Below, piece by piece: positions 34,960 through 42,824 of a DNA stretch of 64,000 nt. The stretch comes from JAXLYE01 sp046351595. Its GTDB lineage: Bacteria > Myxococcota_A > Polyangia > Palsa-1104 > JAEUJZ01. Both the position numbers and the translations under genes were made by a program. The DNA is taken from positions 1,178,001-1,242,000 of the forward strand of contig JAXLYE010000001.1 of the NCBI GenBank assembly GCA_046351595.1. The letters are read 5' to 3'. How positions within the stretch are numbered: position 1 is the stretch's first letter; each line of letters starts with the position of its first letter. The notes under the pieces are model-generated. The model was given only the letters and a program-made list of their open reading frames with translations, was not told the DNA's origin and ran no database searches.

Positions 34960-35850
34960 ATGAACTCGATCCGGAAGAGCATGATGGTGTTCCTGCCGCT
35001 GGTCCTGCTTGGAGCCTGCGACGCGACGGTCCCCGCATCCGCGGTCGACGAGCTGCCGGGAGCGGCGAACGGCCAGGCGCTGACCGGGTTCACGTTCGAC
35101 ACCACCGGCATCGCGCGGCCGCCGAGCGGCAACATCCCGACGGACGCGCTGAGGCTGTCGGCGTTCGACGACGCGATGATCGCGCGCAGCCTGATCCAGA
35201 CCACCGAGCCGTTCACGCCGGGCATGCGGCTCTCCGACATCAGCGAGCAGGTTTCGGCGAGCTGGAAGTTCGAGAAGGCGCCGGGCGAGGGCGCGCTCCT
35301 GGTGCTCAAGACCGCGCCGATCGGCCCGGCGGTGACCGTCGACGAGGCGGTGCTGCAGCGCAGCGCCACGGCGCGCCTTAACAGCTGGGGCCTGCCCGCG
35401 AGCGAGACCGGGCGCGTGCTGCAGCGCCGCAGCCTCAGCCAGGACGCGGACGGCACCGCGCTTTTGGCCGAGCGCGTGCACCGCTACAAGACGTTCGTGT
35501 ACCGCGCCATAAACGGCGTGCCGGTCGAGGGACACCGCGCCGTGGTGACGCACGGTCTCGACGGCAGCTTCGTCCGCGCGTACATCAAGTGGCCGGCGCT
35601 GGCCGCGAGCGGGCACCTTTTGCGCAGCCGCCTCGGCGTCACCGAGATCCAGACGCGCGCCGCCGCGGCGCTGCGGGGCGAGGGCGAGACCTCGGGCGTG
35701 GTGAAGCTGCGCTACAAGTACGTGCCGACGACGCTGACCACGGGCGAGGTGGCGCTGACGCTCAAGGTCGGCGCGCGGCTCCTGCCGGATCGCACCGCCA
35801 CCAACAACTCCGAGGCGCGCGAGGTCGACGTCGACGTGGACGCGCTCTAG
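34960..35850 (+). CDS. Lipoprotein resembling a protease propeptide (FTP/PepSY-like)
   Basis: A 296-residue lipoprotein: the signal peptide ends in VLLGAC, placing the lipidated Cys at residue 20. The centre (about 150-230) reads RVHRYKTFVYRAINGVPVEGHRAVVTH, then FVRAYIKWPALAASG and VTEIQTRAAAALRGEGE. The pattern 'YR.INGVPVEG....V...LDG....' is that of fungalysin/thermolysin propeptides and PepSY-like inhibitory domains. The C-terminus (YKYVPTTLTTGEVALTLKVGAR) forms a beta hairpin. It may tether or inhibit the protease-like product of the preceding gene. AAGGAGATT precedes the ATG and an intrinsic terminator follows 48 bp after the stop. The propeptide reading is tentative. Confidence 0.68.
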   Translation: MNSIRKSMMVFLPLVLLGACDATVPASAVDELPGAANGQALTGFTFDTTGIARPPSGNIPTDALRLSAFDDAMIARSLIQTTEPFTPGMRLSDISEQVSASWKFEKAPGEGALLVLKTAPIGPAVTVDEAVLQRSATARLNSWGLPASETGRVLQRRSLSQDADGTALLAERVHRYKTFVYRAINGVPVEGHRAVVTHGLDGSFVRAYIKWPALAASGHLLRSRLGVTEIQTRAAAALRGEGETSGVVKLRYKYVPTTLTTGEVALTLKVGARLLPDRTATNNSEAREVDVDVDAL

Positions 35851-35898
35851 GCTCTGTCTGGCCGGCGGTCCGCCCCGGTCCGGGGTCCCCTGACGTAG

Positions 35899-35931
35899 AA
35901 GCCGTGCTCCTGCCCGCGGGGCGCGGCTTTT
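35899..35931 (+). terminator. Rho-independent terminator after the lipoprotein gene
   Basis: AAGCCGTGCTCC (35899-35910) pairs with GGGGCGCGGCTT (35918-35929) over 12 bp including two G-U pairs, with a 7-nt loop and TTTT at the end. It separates the protease-like pair from the OsmC gene. Confidence 0.75.
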
Positions 35932-36035
35932 CGTCGGTGTACGGTCAGATCGCGCTACCATGGCGCGCAGGACCGGCTCGCTGCGAGCCCGCGTCCGCAA
36001 ACGCGCTGACCCAGAGACAACCAAAGGAGCTCGAG

Positions 36036-36464
36036 ATGAAGCCGCTGTACACCGCGACCGCGACCGCGCACGGGGGCCGCGAGGGCCACGTCAAGTCCTC
36101 GGACGGAGTGATCGACCTGCAGCTGAAGATGCCCAAGGAGCTCGGCGGGCCGGGCGGCGCGTTCACCAACCCCGAGCAGCTGTTCGCCGCGGGCTACGCC
36201 GCCTGCTTCGAGGGCGCGCTGCGCCTGGTGGCGCGCCTGCAGAAGCTGCCGATCACCGACGCGCACATCCGCGCCGACGTCACCATCGGCAAGACCGACG
36301 ACGGCGGCTTCGGCATCAAGGCCGCGCTGACCGGCCGCATCGCCGGCCTCGATCGCGAGGCCGCGCAGAAGCTGATGGAGGCCGCGCACCAGGTGTGCCC
36401 GTACTCGAAGGCCACCCGCAACAACATCGAGGTCACGCTCGCCGTCGAAGAGGCGAGCGCCTAG
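36036..36464 (+). CDS. OsmC/Ohr-family organic hydroperoxide resistance protein
   Basis: A 142-residue cytoplasmic thiol peroxidase. The two reactive cysteines are present: the peroxidatic Cys in AAGYAACFEGAL (about 61) and the resolving Cys in HQVCPYSKATRNN (about 123), together with the Ohr-type opening MKPLYTATATAHGGREGHVKSSDG. Ohr reduces organic hydroperoxides with lipoylated proteins as electron donor; distinguishing Ohr from OsmC needs alignment, but the SSDGVIDLQLKMPKELGG segment is Ohr-like. AAAGGAGCTCGAG precedes the ATG. No MarR-type regulator (OhrR) is adjacent. It is monocistronic after the terminator. Confidence 0.93.
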   Translation: MKPLYTATATAHGGREGHVKSSDGVIDLQLKMPKELGGPGGAFTNPEQLFAAGYAACFEGALRLVARLQKLPITDAHIRADVTIGKTDDGGFGIKAALTGRIAGLDREAAQKLMEAAHQVCPYSKATRNNIEVTLAVEEASA

Positions 36465-36506
36465 CCGACCCGGAAGCCGCGCCGCAGCAGCGACCGGGCG
36501 CCGCGC

Positions 36507-37019
36507 TCACTCGACCGCGACGGCGTGGTACTCGGTGTCGACGCACCAGCGCCAGGGCAGGCGCTTCTTGTCCTGGCGGTAGCGGATGGTCGTCGGCTTC
36601 TGGCTGCGCTCGGCCGCCTCGAGCGCCTTGCGCAGCGGCGCCTCGGGGCGGTCGTCGTCGACGGTGACCTCCCAGACCTCGGGCGCGAGCGGCAGCTGGC
36701 CGTTGCCCGAGTTGCCGAGGACCGCCAGCTCGACGGAGACGTACTTGCACACCGGCGAGCCCTTGTGCGAGACCTTGCGCACGATGCCAGTGCGCGTGCC
36801 CGACGAGTAGTTGTAGTGCCAGGCGTAGACCAGCACCAGCCAGCCGATGTACAGCGTACCGACGGTGAGCGGCACCGTCAAAAGCGCCCGCAGGCCGCCG
36901 TAGATGCCGCGCAGTAGGAAGATCGCCGCGCGGCCGAAGACCCCGCGGCGCGGTCGGGCCGCCCCCGGGAGGGAGTCCTGCGGCGGCGCGAGCGGGGCTT
37001 GATCGGGAGGGTTGACCAT
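36507..37019 (-). CDS. Small membrane-anchored conserved protein
   Basis: A 170-residue protein: a Pro-rich cytoplasmic beginning, one strong TM (about 43-66, LLTVPLTVGTLYIGWLVLVYAWHY) and an extracytoplasmic or cytoplasmic beta-rich domain with SSGTRTGIVRKVSHKGSPVCKYVSVELAVLG, then a segment ending in YRQDKKRLPWRWCVDTEYHAVAV. The block G-x-R-x-G-x-x-x-K-x-S-x-K-G-x-x-x-K-x-x-x-x-E-L recurs in membrane proteins wrongly annotated as 6-phosphogluconate dehydrogenase in other phyla; no activity is known. Convergent with OsmC, 42 bp away. The start has a TATGGT hexamer at leaderless spacing. Confidence 0.72.
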   Translation of the reverse strand: MVNPPDQAPLAPPQDSLPGAARPRRGVFGRAAIFLLRGIYGGLRALLTVPLTVGTLYIGWLVLVYAWHYNYSSGTRTGIVRKVSHKGSPVCKYVSVELAVLGNSGNGQLPLAPEVWEVTVDDDRPEAPLRKALEAAERSQKPTTIRYRQDKKRLPWRWCVDTEYHAVAVE

Positions 37020-37025
37020 ACGCCC

Positions 37026-37031
37026 ACCATA
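37026..37031 (-). promoter_or_regulatory. Putative leaderless -10 element (TATGGT)
   Basis: On the minus strand TATGGT is followed by 6 nt and the ATG at 37019. Four of six bases match TATAAT; no ribosome-binding site. Confidence 0.4.
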
Positions 37032-37174
37032 GACCCGAACGCAGCTCCGGGAAAGCGCGAGCCGGTCGGCGCCGGCCGCACCGGCGGCCGCGGCGGCCGG
37101 CCAGCCTCGGCCTGATCGGCTCGCTGCCGTCGCCCCGCGGCCCCTGCGCCGCGACGCCGCGCGCGCCCTTCAGG

Positions 37175-37180
37175 TAGGAT
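37175..37180 (+). promoter_or_regulatory. Putative leaderless -10 element (TAGGAT)
   Basis: TAGGAT is followed by 6 nt and the ATG at 37187. It contains AGGA, but the 6-nt distance also permits a weak ribosome-binding function, so the two readings compete here. Confidence 0.35.
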
Positions 37181-37186
37181 TGCGGC

Positions 37187-37777
37187 ATGTCGTCCGCCGA
37201 GCGGCGCTACGGTGCCCATGAGCTGCGCGAGATCCTCAAGCGGGCCGAGCGTCGGGAGCCCGCGCCCGACGAGGCCCAGGGCCTGACACGGACCGAGCTG
37301 CTCGAGATCGGCCGCGAGGTCGGCGTGTCCGAGGAGCAGATGAGCACCGCGCTCGCCCGCTACGACAGCGAGCAGGAGCTGGCGGTAGCCGAGAGCGAGG
37401 TGCAGCAGCTGCAGCGCCGCGGCTTCGTCACGCACCTGATCGTCTTCGTCTGGGTCGGCGCCGCGCTCGGGCTGCTCAGCCTGTGGGCCGGGCCGCCGAT
37501 CCTCATCCCGATGCTGCTGTGGGCGCTGGGGCTGACGCTGCACGTGCGCGCGGCGTTCTTCCCCGACCCGGACGCCCTGCGCCACGCGGCACGCAAGCGC
37601 CTGGTGCGGCAGCGCCTGCGCAGCAGCAGCCGCCACTTCAGCGAGGCGCTGGCCGACGGTGCAGCCCGCGTCCTGTCGGCAGCGGCCGAGCGCCTGGACA
37701 GCACCACGGGACGCCGCCCCGGCAGCGCGCGCGATGCCGAGGCCGAACGTCGATCGGCCGGCAAGCGCACGCTCTAA
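37187..37777 (+). CDS. 2TM-domain protein
   Basis: A 196-residue membrane protein. The N-terminal 65 residues (ERRYGAHELREILKRAERREPAPDEAQGLTRTELLEIGREVGVS) are a SHOCT-like or helical regulatory region, followed by RGFVTHLIVFVWVGAALGLLSLWAGPPILIPMLLWALGLTLHVRAAFFPD (about 82-130), the typical 2TM domain seen C-terminal to many regulators. The last 60 residues are basic helix. Function unknown; related domains occur fused to kinases and HTH proteins. It converges on the DUF2059 gene, 48 bp away. Confidence 0.72.
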   Translation: MSSAERRYGAHELREILKRAERREPAPDEAQGLTRTELLEIGREVGVSEEQMSTALARYDSEQELAVAESEVQQLQRRGFVTHLIVFVWVGAALGLLSLWAGPPILIPMLLWALGLTLHVRAAFFPDPDALRHAARKRLVRQRLRSSSRHFSEALADGAARVLSAAAERLDSTTGRRPGSARDAEAERRSAGKRTL

Positions 37778-37824
37778 ACACAGCCGCTCCCCGCGCAGCG
37801 AGGCGAGGCGCGGCCAGGCGCCGA

Positions 37825-38304
37825 CTAGGGCGCCAGGCCGACCTTCTTCATCGCCGCCGGCAGCCGCTGCATCACGATCGGCCCCATCTTCTTGCCGATC
37901 TCGCCCGAGATCTCGGGCAGAAGCTTCGCCGCCTTCTTGCCCACCGGCGTCTTGTAGAACGCGATCATCTGCTTGATCTCGTCGGTGGTGAAGCGCGAGG
38001 CGTAGATCTCGACGGTCCACTGCGCCAGGTCGTTGTAGGGCAGCGCCTCCATCACGGCCTTGCCCATCTTGTTCGCGGCGTCCGCCGGCATCTTGGCGCC
38101 GCTCTGCGTCAGCGACGCCATCATCTGCGTCGTCATCGTCGAGATCATCGCCTGGTACGTCTCCTGCGGGGTGACGAGCTGCACGAGCTCCATGGTCACC
38201 TTGGCGTCGGCGTCGGCGAGGGCGCGACCGGCCGAGCCGGTGACACCGGCGACGGCCAGACTGAGGACGAATCCGAGACGGAGGCAGAGGGATGTTTTAC
38301 GCAT
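37825..38304 (-). CDS. Exported DUF2059 protein
   Basis: A 159-residue protein with a Sec signal peptide (about 1-30, RKTSLCLRLGFVLSLAVAGVTGSAGRALA). The mature helical part has the DUF2059 features: LAQWTVEIYASRFTTDEIKQMIAFYKTPVGKKAAKLLPEI, where FTxxEIxxMIxFYxTPxGKK is the family hallmark. Periplasmic, function unknown. It lies downstream of the GH44 gene on the same strand, 71 bp away, with a strong dyad in between, and has its own TATAAG hexamer, so it is probably transcribed independently. Confidence 0.88.
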   Translation of the reverse strand: MRKTSLCLRLGFVLSLAVAGVTGSAGRALADADAKVTMELVQLVTPQETYQAMISTMTTQMMASLTQSGAKMPADAANKMGKAVMEALPYNDLAQWTVEIYASRFTTDEIKQMIAFYKTPVGKKAAKLLPEISGEIGKKMGPIVMQRLPAAMKKVGLAP

Positions 38305-38310
38305 CCGGGG

Positions 38311-38316
38311 CTTATA
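38311..38316 (-). promoter_or_regulatory. Putative leaderless -10 element (TATAAG)
   Basis: TATAAG on the minus strand is followed by exactly 6 nt and the ATG at 38304; five of six bases match. The best example of the leaderless arrangement in this window. Confidence 0.5.
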
Positions 38317-38328
38317 GCACTGCTCGCG

Positions 38329-38356
38329 CCCCGCGACGCCAGAGTTTGTCGCGGGG
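38329..38356. repeat. Perfect 9-bp hairpin between GH44 and DUF2059 genes
   Basis: CCCCGCGAC (38329-38337) and GTCGCGGGG (38348-38356) flank a 10-nt loop. It could end GH44 transcription, but no T-run follows on the minus strand; rho-dependent or processing functions are possible. Confidence 0.6.
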
Positions 38357-38375
38357 GACTCGGGGCTCCGGGAGA

Positions 38376-40031
38376 CTACGGCTTGGGCACGAGGATGGAG
38401 ACGGACAGCGGCGGCATGCTGTAGCTGAACGCGTTCTGCGCGACCGCGGTGAGGTCCGCCGCCTTGCTGATCTGCGGTGAGGTGCCGGCCAGCACGTAGA
38501 CCTCGGCGCGGCCAAAGGCGCTGGGGTGCGCGACGGTGACGCCGGCCCGGGTCGCCTGCGTGCGCTTGTTGATCGCGATCAGGACGACGCGGCCGGGGCT
38601 CTGCCGATCGATGCTGGCGTAGACCGACGCCATGGCGCGGTCGCTGCTGGTCGCCGAGATCGAGACGTCGCCGAACGCGCCGCCGGCGCCGTCGAAGTTG
38701 CGGTACGCCTGCAGCCCGGCGTAGGTGAAGCGCTCGTCGCTGTTGAGCGGCCACAGGCAGGCCAGCGAGACGCCGTCGCGGCCGAAGATCCCGAGCACGT
38801 CGGCCGTGGCCACGGCGCCGCTGATGTGGCCGCCGCCGCCGTAGTTCCACTCGGTGAAGGCCAGCCCGGTGCCGGGGTAGCCGCGATCGATCTTGCCCCC
38901 GAGCCACGGCAAGAGCTTGATCGGCCCGCCCACCGCGTCGCGCGCGATCCAGCTGTCCTCGGTATACGTCTCGTCCCACAGCGAGCGCGGCGCCTGCACC
39001 CGCGCGTCGACCTCGGCGGCGCCGGTGCCGGCGTCGGTGATGCGGGCGCCGCCGCCGCGCGCCTCGGGGTACCAGTGCAGATCCAGGTAGTCGATGAGGC
39101 GCTTGCCGGCGCTCGTCTCGGCGGCCTTCATCTTGCCGAGGAAGTAGTCGATGAACTCGCCCTTGCCGGCGCGGTCCGGGGCGCTCTGCAGCGTCGTGTA
39201 GCCGGAGTAGCCGTAGCTGACGAAGCCGAGCACGGAGCTCTTGGGCGCGACCGCCTTGATCGCCTTGGCGAAGGTGGTGCTGCGCTGCACCAGCTCGTCG
39301 TAGCCGACGGCGGCGGCGTGGACCTCGGGGTGCGTGCTCGACCACAGGTCCGGCTCGTTGTCGAGCGAGTACAACAGCGCGCCCGAGGTGAAGCGGCCCT
39401 GCGCCCAGGCCACGAACTCGTCCTGGTACACGTTGCGATCGGTGACGTCCGGCGTGGTCGACAGCGGCGCGCCCTTCGTCGCCTGGTTGGCCTTGAGGCG
39501 CGTCATCTGGTAGTTGGCGGTGTTGCGGATGTCGCCGCCGCCGTTCTTGTCCGCGGCCACGTAGTCGACGATCGGCACGGTGAGCAGCGCCGCGGCACCG
39601 GCTGCGTGCGCGGCCTCGACCAGCGGCCGCACCGCCTCGCCGGGCGTATTGCTGGCGGTCAGGTACGCGTCGTTCTGGTACTGGTAGTCGCTGCCGGCGT
39701 TCGAGGCGTTGCTCTCCCAGTTGTACGCGGTCATGCGGTTGCCGCCGCTGCGCGCGATCGTCGGGCGGTTCTGCGAGAGGCTCGGCGTGCCGTTGACGCC
39801 GTAGATCAGCGGCGAGATGGTGCGCACCGCGGTGTCCGAGCGCACCGTGAGCCGCACGTCCGCGGCGCCGGGATCCCCCGGGGTCAGCGGCGGCCCGAGC
39901 GGCGGCACACCCAGATCACCGCCGCCGTCGCCGCCGTCAGGGGCTACCTGTGTAGGCGTCCCGGAGCCGCAGCTCGCGGTGATCGCGCTCGTGGCCACAC
40001 CAAGGCAGAAGGAGAGGAACCAGGTTCGCAT
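38376..40031 (-). CDS. GH44-like glycoside hydrolase lipoprotein
   Basis: A 551-residue lipoprotein: signal peptide with ITASC (lipid Cys near residue 21) followed by an acidic Gly-rich linker (APDGGDGGGDLGVPPLG). The catalytic TIM barrel shows YGVNGTPSLSQNRPTIARSGGNRMTAYNWE, YSLDNEPDLWSSTHPE (acid/base Glu in DNEPD) and GLAFTEWNYGGGG (nucleophile Glu in FTEW), the signature pair of family 44, xyloglucan/cellulose endo-hydrolases. A C-terminal beta-sandwich segment follows (VLIAINKRTQATRAGVTV to the end). It should act on plant beta-glucans at the cell surface. AAGGAG precedes ATG 40031. Family members in myxobacteria are usually secreted rather than lipidated. Confidence 0.88.
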   Translation of the reverse strand: MRTWFLSFCLGVATSAITASCGSGTPTQVAPDGGDGGGDLGVPPLGPPLTPGDPGAADVRLTVRSDTAVRTISPLIYGVNGTPSLSQNRPTIARSGGNRMTAYNWESNASNAGSDYQYQNDAYLTASNTPGEAVRPLVEAAHAAGAAALLTVPIVDYVAADKNGGGDIRNTANYQMTRLKANQATKGAPLSTTPDVTDRNVYQDEFVAWAQGRFTSGALLYSLDNEPDLWSSTHPEVHAAAVGYDELVQRSTTFAKAIKAVAPKSSVLGFVSYGYSGYTTLQSAPDRAGKGEFIDYFLGKMKAAETSAGKRLIDYLDLHWYPEARGGGARITDAGTGAAEVDARVQAPRSLWDETYTEDSWIARDAVGGPIKLLPWLGGKIDRGYPGTGLAFTEWNYGGGGHISGAVATADVLGIFGRDGVSLACLWPLNSDERFTYAGLQAYRNFDGAGGAFGDVSISATSSDRAMASVYASIDRQSPGRVVLIAINKRTQATRAGVTVAHPSAFGRAEVYVLAGTSPQISKAADLTAVAQNAFSYSMPPLSVSILVPKP

Positions 40032-40376
40032 GCCGGACTCCTTAGGCTTGAAGCTCGGGGAAGCGGGGCGGGTGATAGGGACCCGGATCGCGACTGTACC
40101 CGGTTCCGCCGCCGCGCGGCACCCCGGCCGTAGGGCCTTGCGCCGACGCGAAAAAAAGCGCGCCGCACCGCCTGCCCGACGAGGTCGAGCGCACGATGCC
40201 GGCGCGCCGGTGTCGGTCGGACCCGCTGGGAGTCCCAAAGAGCACCCGGCTCCCGGGATCCCGCGGTGTTCCGATCGACTCTGAGTGGTTCCGTCTTGCC
40301 TCTTGGCTTGGTCTGGTCTGCTTCCGGGCGCTGCTCGCTCCTGCTTGTGGCTGGAGCCGGGTCGGGCGCGGCGCCG
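40032..40376. other. Intergenic interval between GH44 and GDSL genes
   Basis: A 345-bp gap between two genes on the same strand. A run of seven T on the minus strand (40151-40157) follows GC-rich sequence but no clear stem, so I do not call a terminator. The GH44 promoter should lie here. Confidence 0.4.
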
Positions 40377-41114
40377 CTACCGGGCGATCTCCGGCTGCGA
40401 GCGGCGCAGCAGCGCGCGATCCATCTTCAGCACCTCGCCCGTCGTCGACAGCGACAGCGAAGGCGCGGCCTGGCGCAGCGCCGCCTTCAGGCTGGGCCAC
40501 ATCACGAACGCCCAGTACTCGTACCCTTCGTCCGAGGGGTGGAAGCGATCGGGCGAGAAGAACTCGGGGTGCGCCGGGATCATCTCGCGGCTGTGCTGGT
40601 ACATGTCCACCAGCGTCACCTCGTGCTCGCCCGCGAGCTCGCCGATGCAGCGGTTGTAGGCGCTGACGCGGCGGTGCGCGATGCCCCGCATCATGCGCGG
40701 CACGATCGGCGCCAGCGACACATCGGGGAGGTTGCTGAGCACGATCTGCGGCGCGCCGGCGGCCTTGAGCCGCAGGATCATCGCGCGAATGTTCGCGCCG
40801 AACTCGCCGACCGCGACGTCGCGGGTCACGTCGTTGATGCCGATGCACAGCGTCACCACCGTCGGGCGCAGCAGCGCCGCCGCGTCCACCTGCTCGCGCA
40901 GCGCGTCGCCGCTGGTGGCGCCGCTTACGCACAGGTTGAAGAGGCGGGAGCAGGGCTGCACCCGCTGCAGGCGGTGGAACAGGCGATCCACGTACCCGCC
41001 GCCCTTTCGCGCCCCCATCCCGACCCCGGTCGAGTCCCCGAGCGCAACATAGACCGTCTGAGAGATCGTGATACCGCCACCCGCCGCTGCCGCAAAGGAA
41101 GGATCCCGGTCCAT
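40377..41114 (-). CDS. SGNH/GDSL-family esterase
   Basis: A 245-residue cytoplasmic hydrolase with the SGNH blocks: VALGDSTGVGMGARKGGGYVDRL (nucleophile Ser in GDST, block I), VSGATSGD (block II Gly), LCIGINDVTRD (block III Asn) and FSPDRFHPSDEGYEYWA (block V Asp-x-x-His). The family hydrolyses esters, commonly of lipids, acetylated sugars or acyl-CoA; no signal peptide is seen, so an intracellular or unconventional substrate is likely. The ATG follows a GGTGGGA stretch. Stands alone, possibly upstream of GH44 in transcription order. Confidence 0.88.
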   Translation of the reverse strand: MDRDPSFAAAAGGGITISQTVYVALGDSTGVGMGARKGGGYVDRLFHRLQRVQPCSRLFNLCVSGATSGDALREQVDAAALLRPTVVTLCIGINDVTRDVAVGEFGANIRAMILRLKAAGAPQIVLSNLPDVSLAPIVPRMMRGIAHRRVSAYNRCIGELAGEHEVTLVDMYQHSREMIPAHPEFFSPDRFHPSDEGYEYWAFVMWPSLKAALRQAAPSLSLSTTGEVLKMDRALLRRSQPEIAR

Positions 41115-41468
41115 ATTCCCACCTGCCTTCGGGCGCCCGACGGCACCGACTCATCTGTCGGTCCCGTTGAGCGCTCCCATTCCTTTTCTGTCCGGAAAGA
41201 ACAGATCGCGCCAGCGCGACCGACCGATCCCGCTGCAATCAGCCGCGACCCGGCCCAAACTGGCCGGTGAACAGGGCGGCAAACAGGGACTTTCCCTCGA
41301 AGAGATGCGCACCGACGCGGCGACTCCGTTCCGCATCGGAGCCGTGTCAAGGGCGCACAGGGAGAAGACCCGAGCCTGATTCGGAGGCCCGCAGCGCCTA
41401 CACGGAGAGCAGCGGACTGCAGGAAAAAAAGGAGGTGCAGCTTGTGCGGGAGGGCGAGGCGGAGGGAG
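41115..41468. other. Intergenic interval upstream of the GDSL gene
   Basis: A 354-bp gap between the eCIS-associated lipoprotein gene and the GDSL gene, both on the minus strand. A stretch of seven A at 41425-41431 gives T residues on the minus strand downstream of the lipoprotein, flanked by CTGCA and TGCAG, but the stem is only 5 bp. I see no gene. Confidence 0.4.
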
Positions 41469-41924
41469 CTACTTCACCTTGCGCAGGCGGAGGACGAACG
41501 GCTCCTTCAGGAAGGGCCGCGACAGGACCACGAGGAGCTTGCCGCTGAGCTCGTTCGTCGTCGGAGAGACCAGAACCTGATCGGTCGGCTGGCCCTGCGC
41601 ATTGCCCTTCCACAGCGAGCGGTCGAGCAGCGTCGCGCTCTGTCCGGAGTAGGTGATCTCGCGCCCCGGCTGCAGCTCCTTCTCGACCCACTGCGAGACC
41701 GCGGCCAGGCCGCCCTGGTTGTACATGCCGTCGAGGCGGGCCTGGAGCTCGTCGCCGGTCCCCAGGTTCAAGGGAGGGAGGTTGGACTTGGGAGGTTCCT
41801 GAGTCGCCATGGAAGGCTCCTTGCTGTCTGTTGCCTTGTCCTTGTTGCAAGCCGTCGTTCCCAGCGCCAGCGCAAGACCACCGACGAGGAGCGCCGACGC
41901 GGCGCGAGAGCCAAGCTGTAGCAT
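41469..41924 (-). CDS. Small lipoprotein at the end of the eCIS cluster
   Basis: A 151-residue protein with a lipoprotein signal (ALALGTTAC, lipid Cys near residue 26) followed by a disordered charged linker (NKDKATDSKEPSMATQEPPKS) and a globular beta-rich domain: NLGTGDELQARLDGMYNQGGLAAVSQWVEKELQPGREITYSGQSATLLDRSLWKG. I do not recognise the domain. GAGGAATCAGG precedes the ATG. It is the last gene on the strand of the AAA/DUF4157 cluster, 130 bp after it, but inclusion in that unit is by position only. Confidence 0.65.
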   Translation of the reverse strand: MLQLGSRAASALLVGGLALALGTTACNKDKATDSKEPSMATQEPPKSNLPPLNLGTGDELQARLDGMYNQGGLAAVSQWVEKELQPGREITYSGQSATLLDRSLWKGNAQGQPTDQVLVSPTTNELSGKLLVVLSRPFLKEPFVLRLRKVK

Positions 41925-42054
41925 CCTGATTCCTCCTGATTCCCTTGGGTCTGTTGCGGCACTCGTTCCGTGCCCGGCCTGTGCGACGGCTTCAATCTAC
42001 TCCACAGAGGAACCAGGGCGCCACTGCGATGATCCCGCGCTGCGCGGGCCCGGA

Positions 42055-42723
42055 CTACTTCACGCCCTTGGCCATGATGGCGTCGGCGTGGCTGTCGGCG
42101 GCGGCCTCCAGGCTGTTGCGCGTGCCGGCGTCGCCACCGAGCCCGCTGAGGCCCGCGGTCTTGCCCTCGGCGTTCTGCACCGCGTGCGTGATCTCGTGCT
42201 GCAGCGTGCTCTGGCCCTGCTTCGAGTTCATGTCGACCGACGAGTGCATGAAGATGTCGCTGCCGCCGCCGCCCGGCGTGCAGAACGCCTGCGCGTTCAT
42301 GTTGTCGCAGTACTTGTCGGCCTGCGCGCCCTGGATGACGCGCACGTTGTCCATCTTGTAGCCGTGGTGCTCCTCGGCGGCGGCCTTGGCGCTGTCGGGC
42401 AGCGGCTGCGCGCCCGAGCGGCTGAACTGCCCCGCATCGGCCTGCGACTGCTCCATCTTCGCGAAGTTCGTCTTGTGCTGGTTGGTGATGCCGAGCTCTT
42501 CCTCCATCCAGCTCGGCGCGTCGCTGCGCGCCTTCCGCAGCACCGGCGCGCGCGACATCATCTGGATCGCGGCGTTGCCCATCGAGCGGTGCATCTGCAT
42601 CAGGCTCGCCGCGCGCGCGCTCAGCCCGTCGTCGCCGCCGCCGTCCGTGCCGGCGCTCGCGCTGCGCTTGCTCTCATTCTGCTCGCTCAGCGAGTCGAGG
42701 TGGAGCCTGCTCTTGTTGCTCAT
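42055..42723 (-). CDS. eCIS-core DUF4157 domain protein
   Basis: A 222-residue protein of the eCIS-associated DUF4157 group. The N-terminus is Ser/Glu-rich, then LMQMHRSMGNAAIQMMSRAP (about 42-60), a short helix shared with the third gene of the cluster. The metallopeptidase-like domain (about 105-215) reads HHGYKMDNVRVIQGAQADKYCDNMNAQAFC, SDIFMHSSVDMN, and the zinc motif LQHEITHAVQ (H-E-x-x-H). DUF4157 proteins are linked to extracellular contractile injection systems, as toxins or loading factors; whether this one cleaves peptide bonds is unknown. GAGGAAGGACC precedes the ATG. Five 13-nt repeats lie in its leader. Confidence 0.83.
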   Translation of the reverse strand: MSNKSRLHLDSLSEQNESKRSASAGTDGGGDDGLSARAASLMQMHRSMGNAAIQMMSRAPVLRKARSDAPSWMEEELGITNQHKTNFAKMEQSQADAGQFSRSGAQPLPDSAKAAAEEHHGYKMDNVRVIQGAQADKYCDNMNAQAFCTPGGGGSDIFMHSSVDMNSKQGQSTLQHEITHAVQNAEGKTAGLSGLGGDAGTRNSLEAAADSHADAIMAKGVK

Positions 42724-42743
42724 GGTCCTTCCTCGTACACCCT

Positions 42744-42805
42744 TTCAGAGCGTTCCTTCAGAGCGTTCCTTCAGAGCGTCCTTCAGAGCATCCCTTCAGA
42801 GTGCC
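42744..42805 (-). repeat. Five tandem ~13-nt repeats before the DUF4157 gene
   Basis: TTCAGAGCGTTCC occurs at 42744 and 42757, then three diverging copies at 42770, 42782 and 42795. On the transcribed (minus) strand each copy gives CTCTGAAGG, ending in AAGG. They occupy most of the 101-bp gap between two genes of the same operon, 21 nt upstream of the ATG. Confidence 0.9.
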
Positions 42806-42824
42806 TTTGGCGACTGCTCCCGCG

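Noticed and set aside
40151..40157. T-run on the minus strand as a terminator of the GDSL gene
   Set aside because: No stable stem immediately precedes the T-run; only scattered GC-rich complementarity.
41425..41431. T-run near the end of the eCIS-cluster lipoprotein as a terminator
   Set aside because: The flanking CTGCA/TGCAG stem is only 5 bp and encloses the T-run instead of preceding it.
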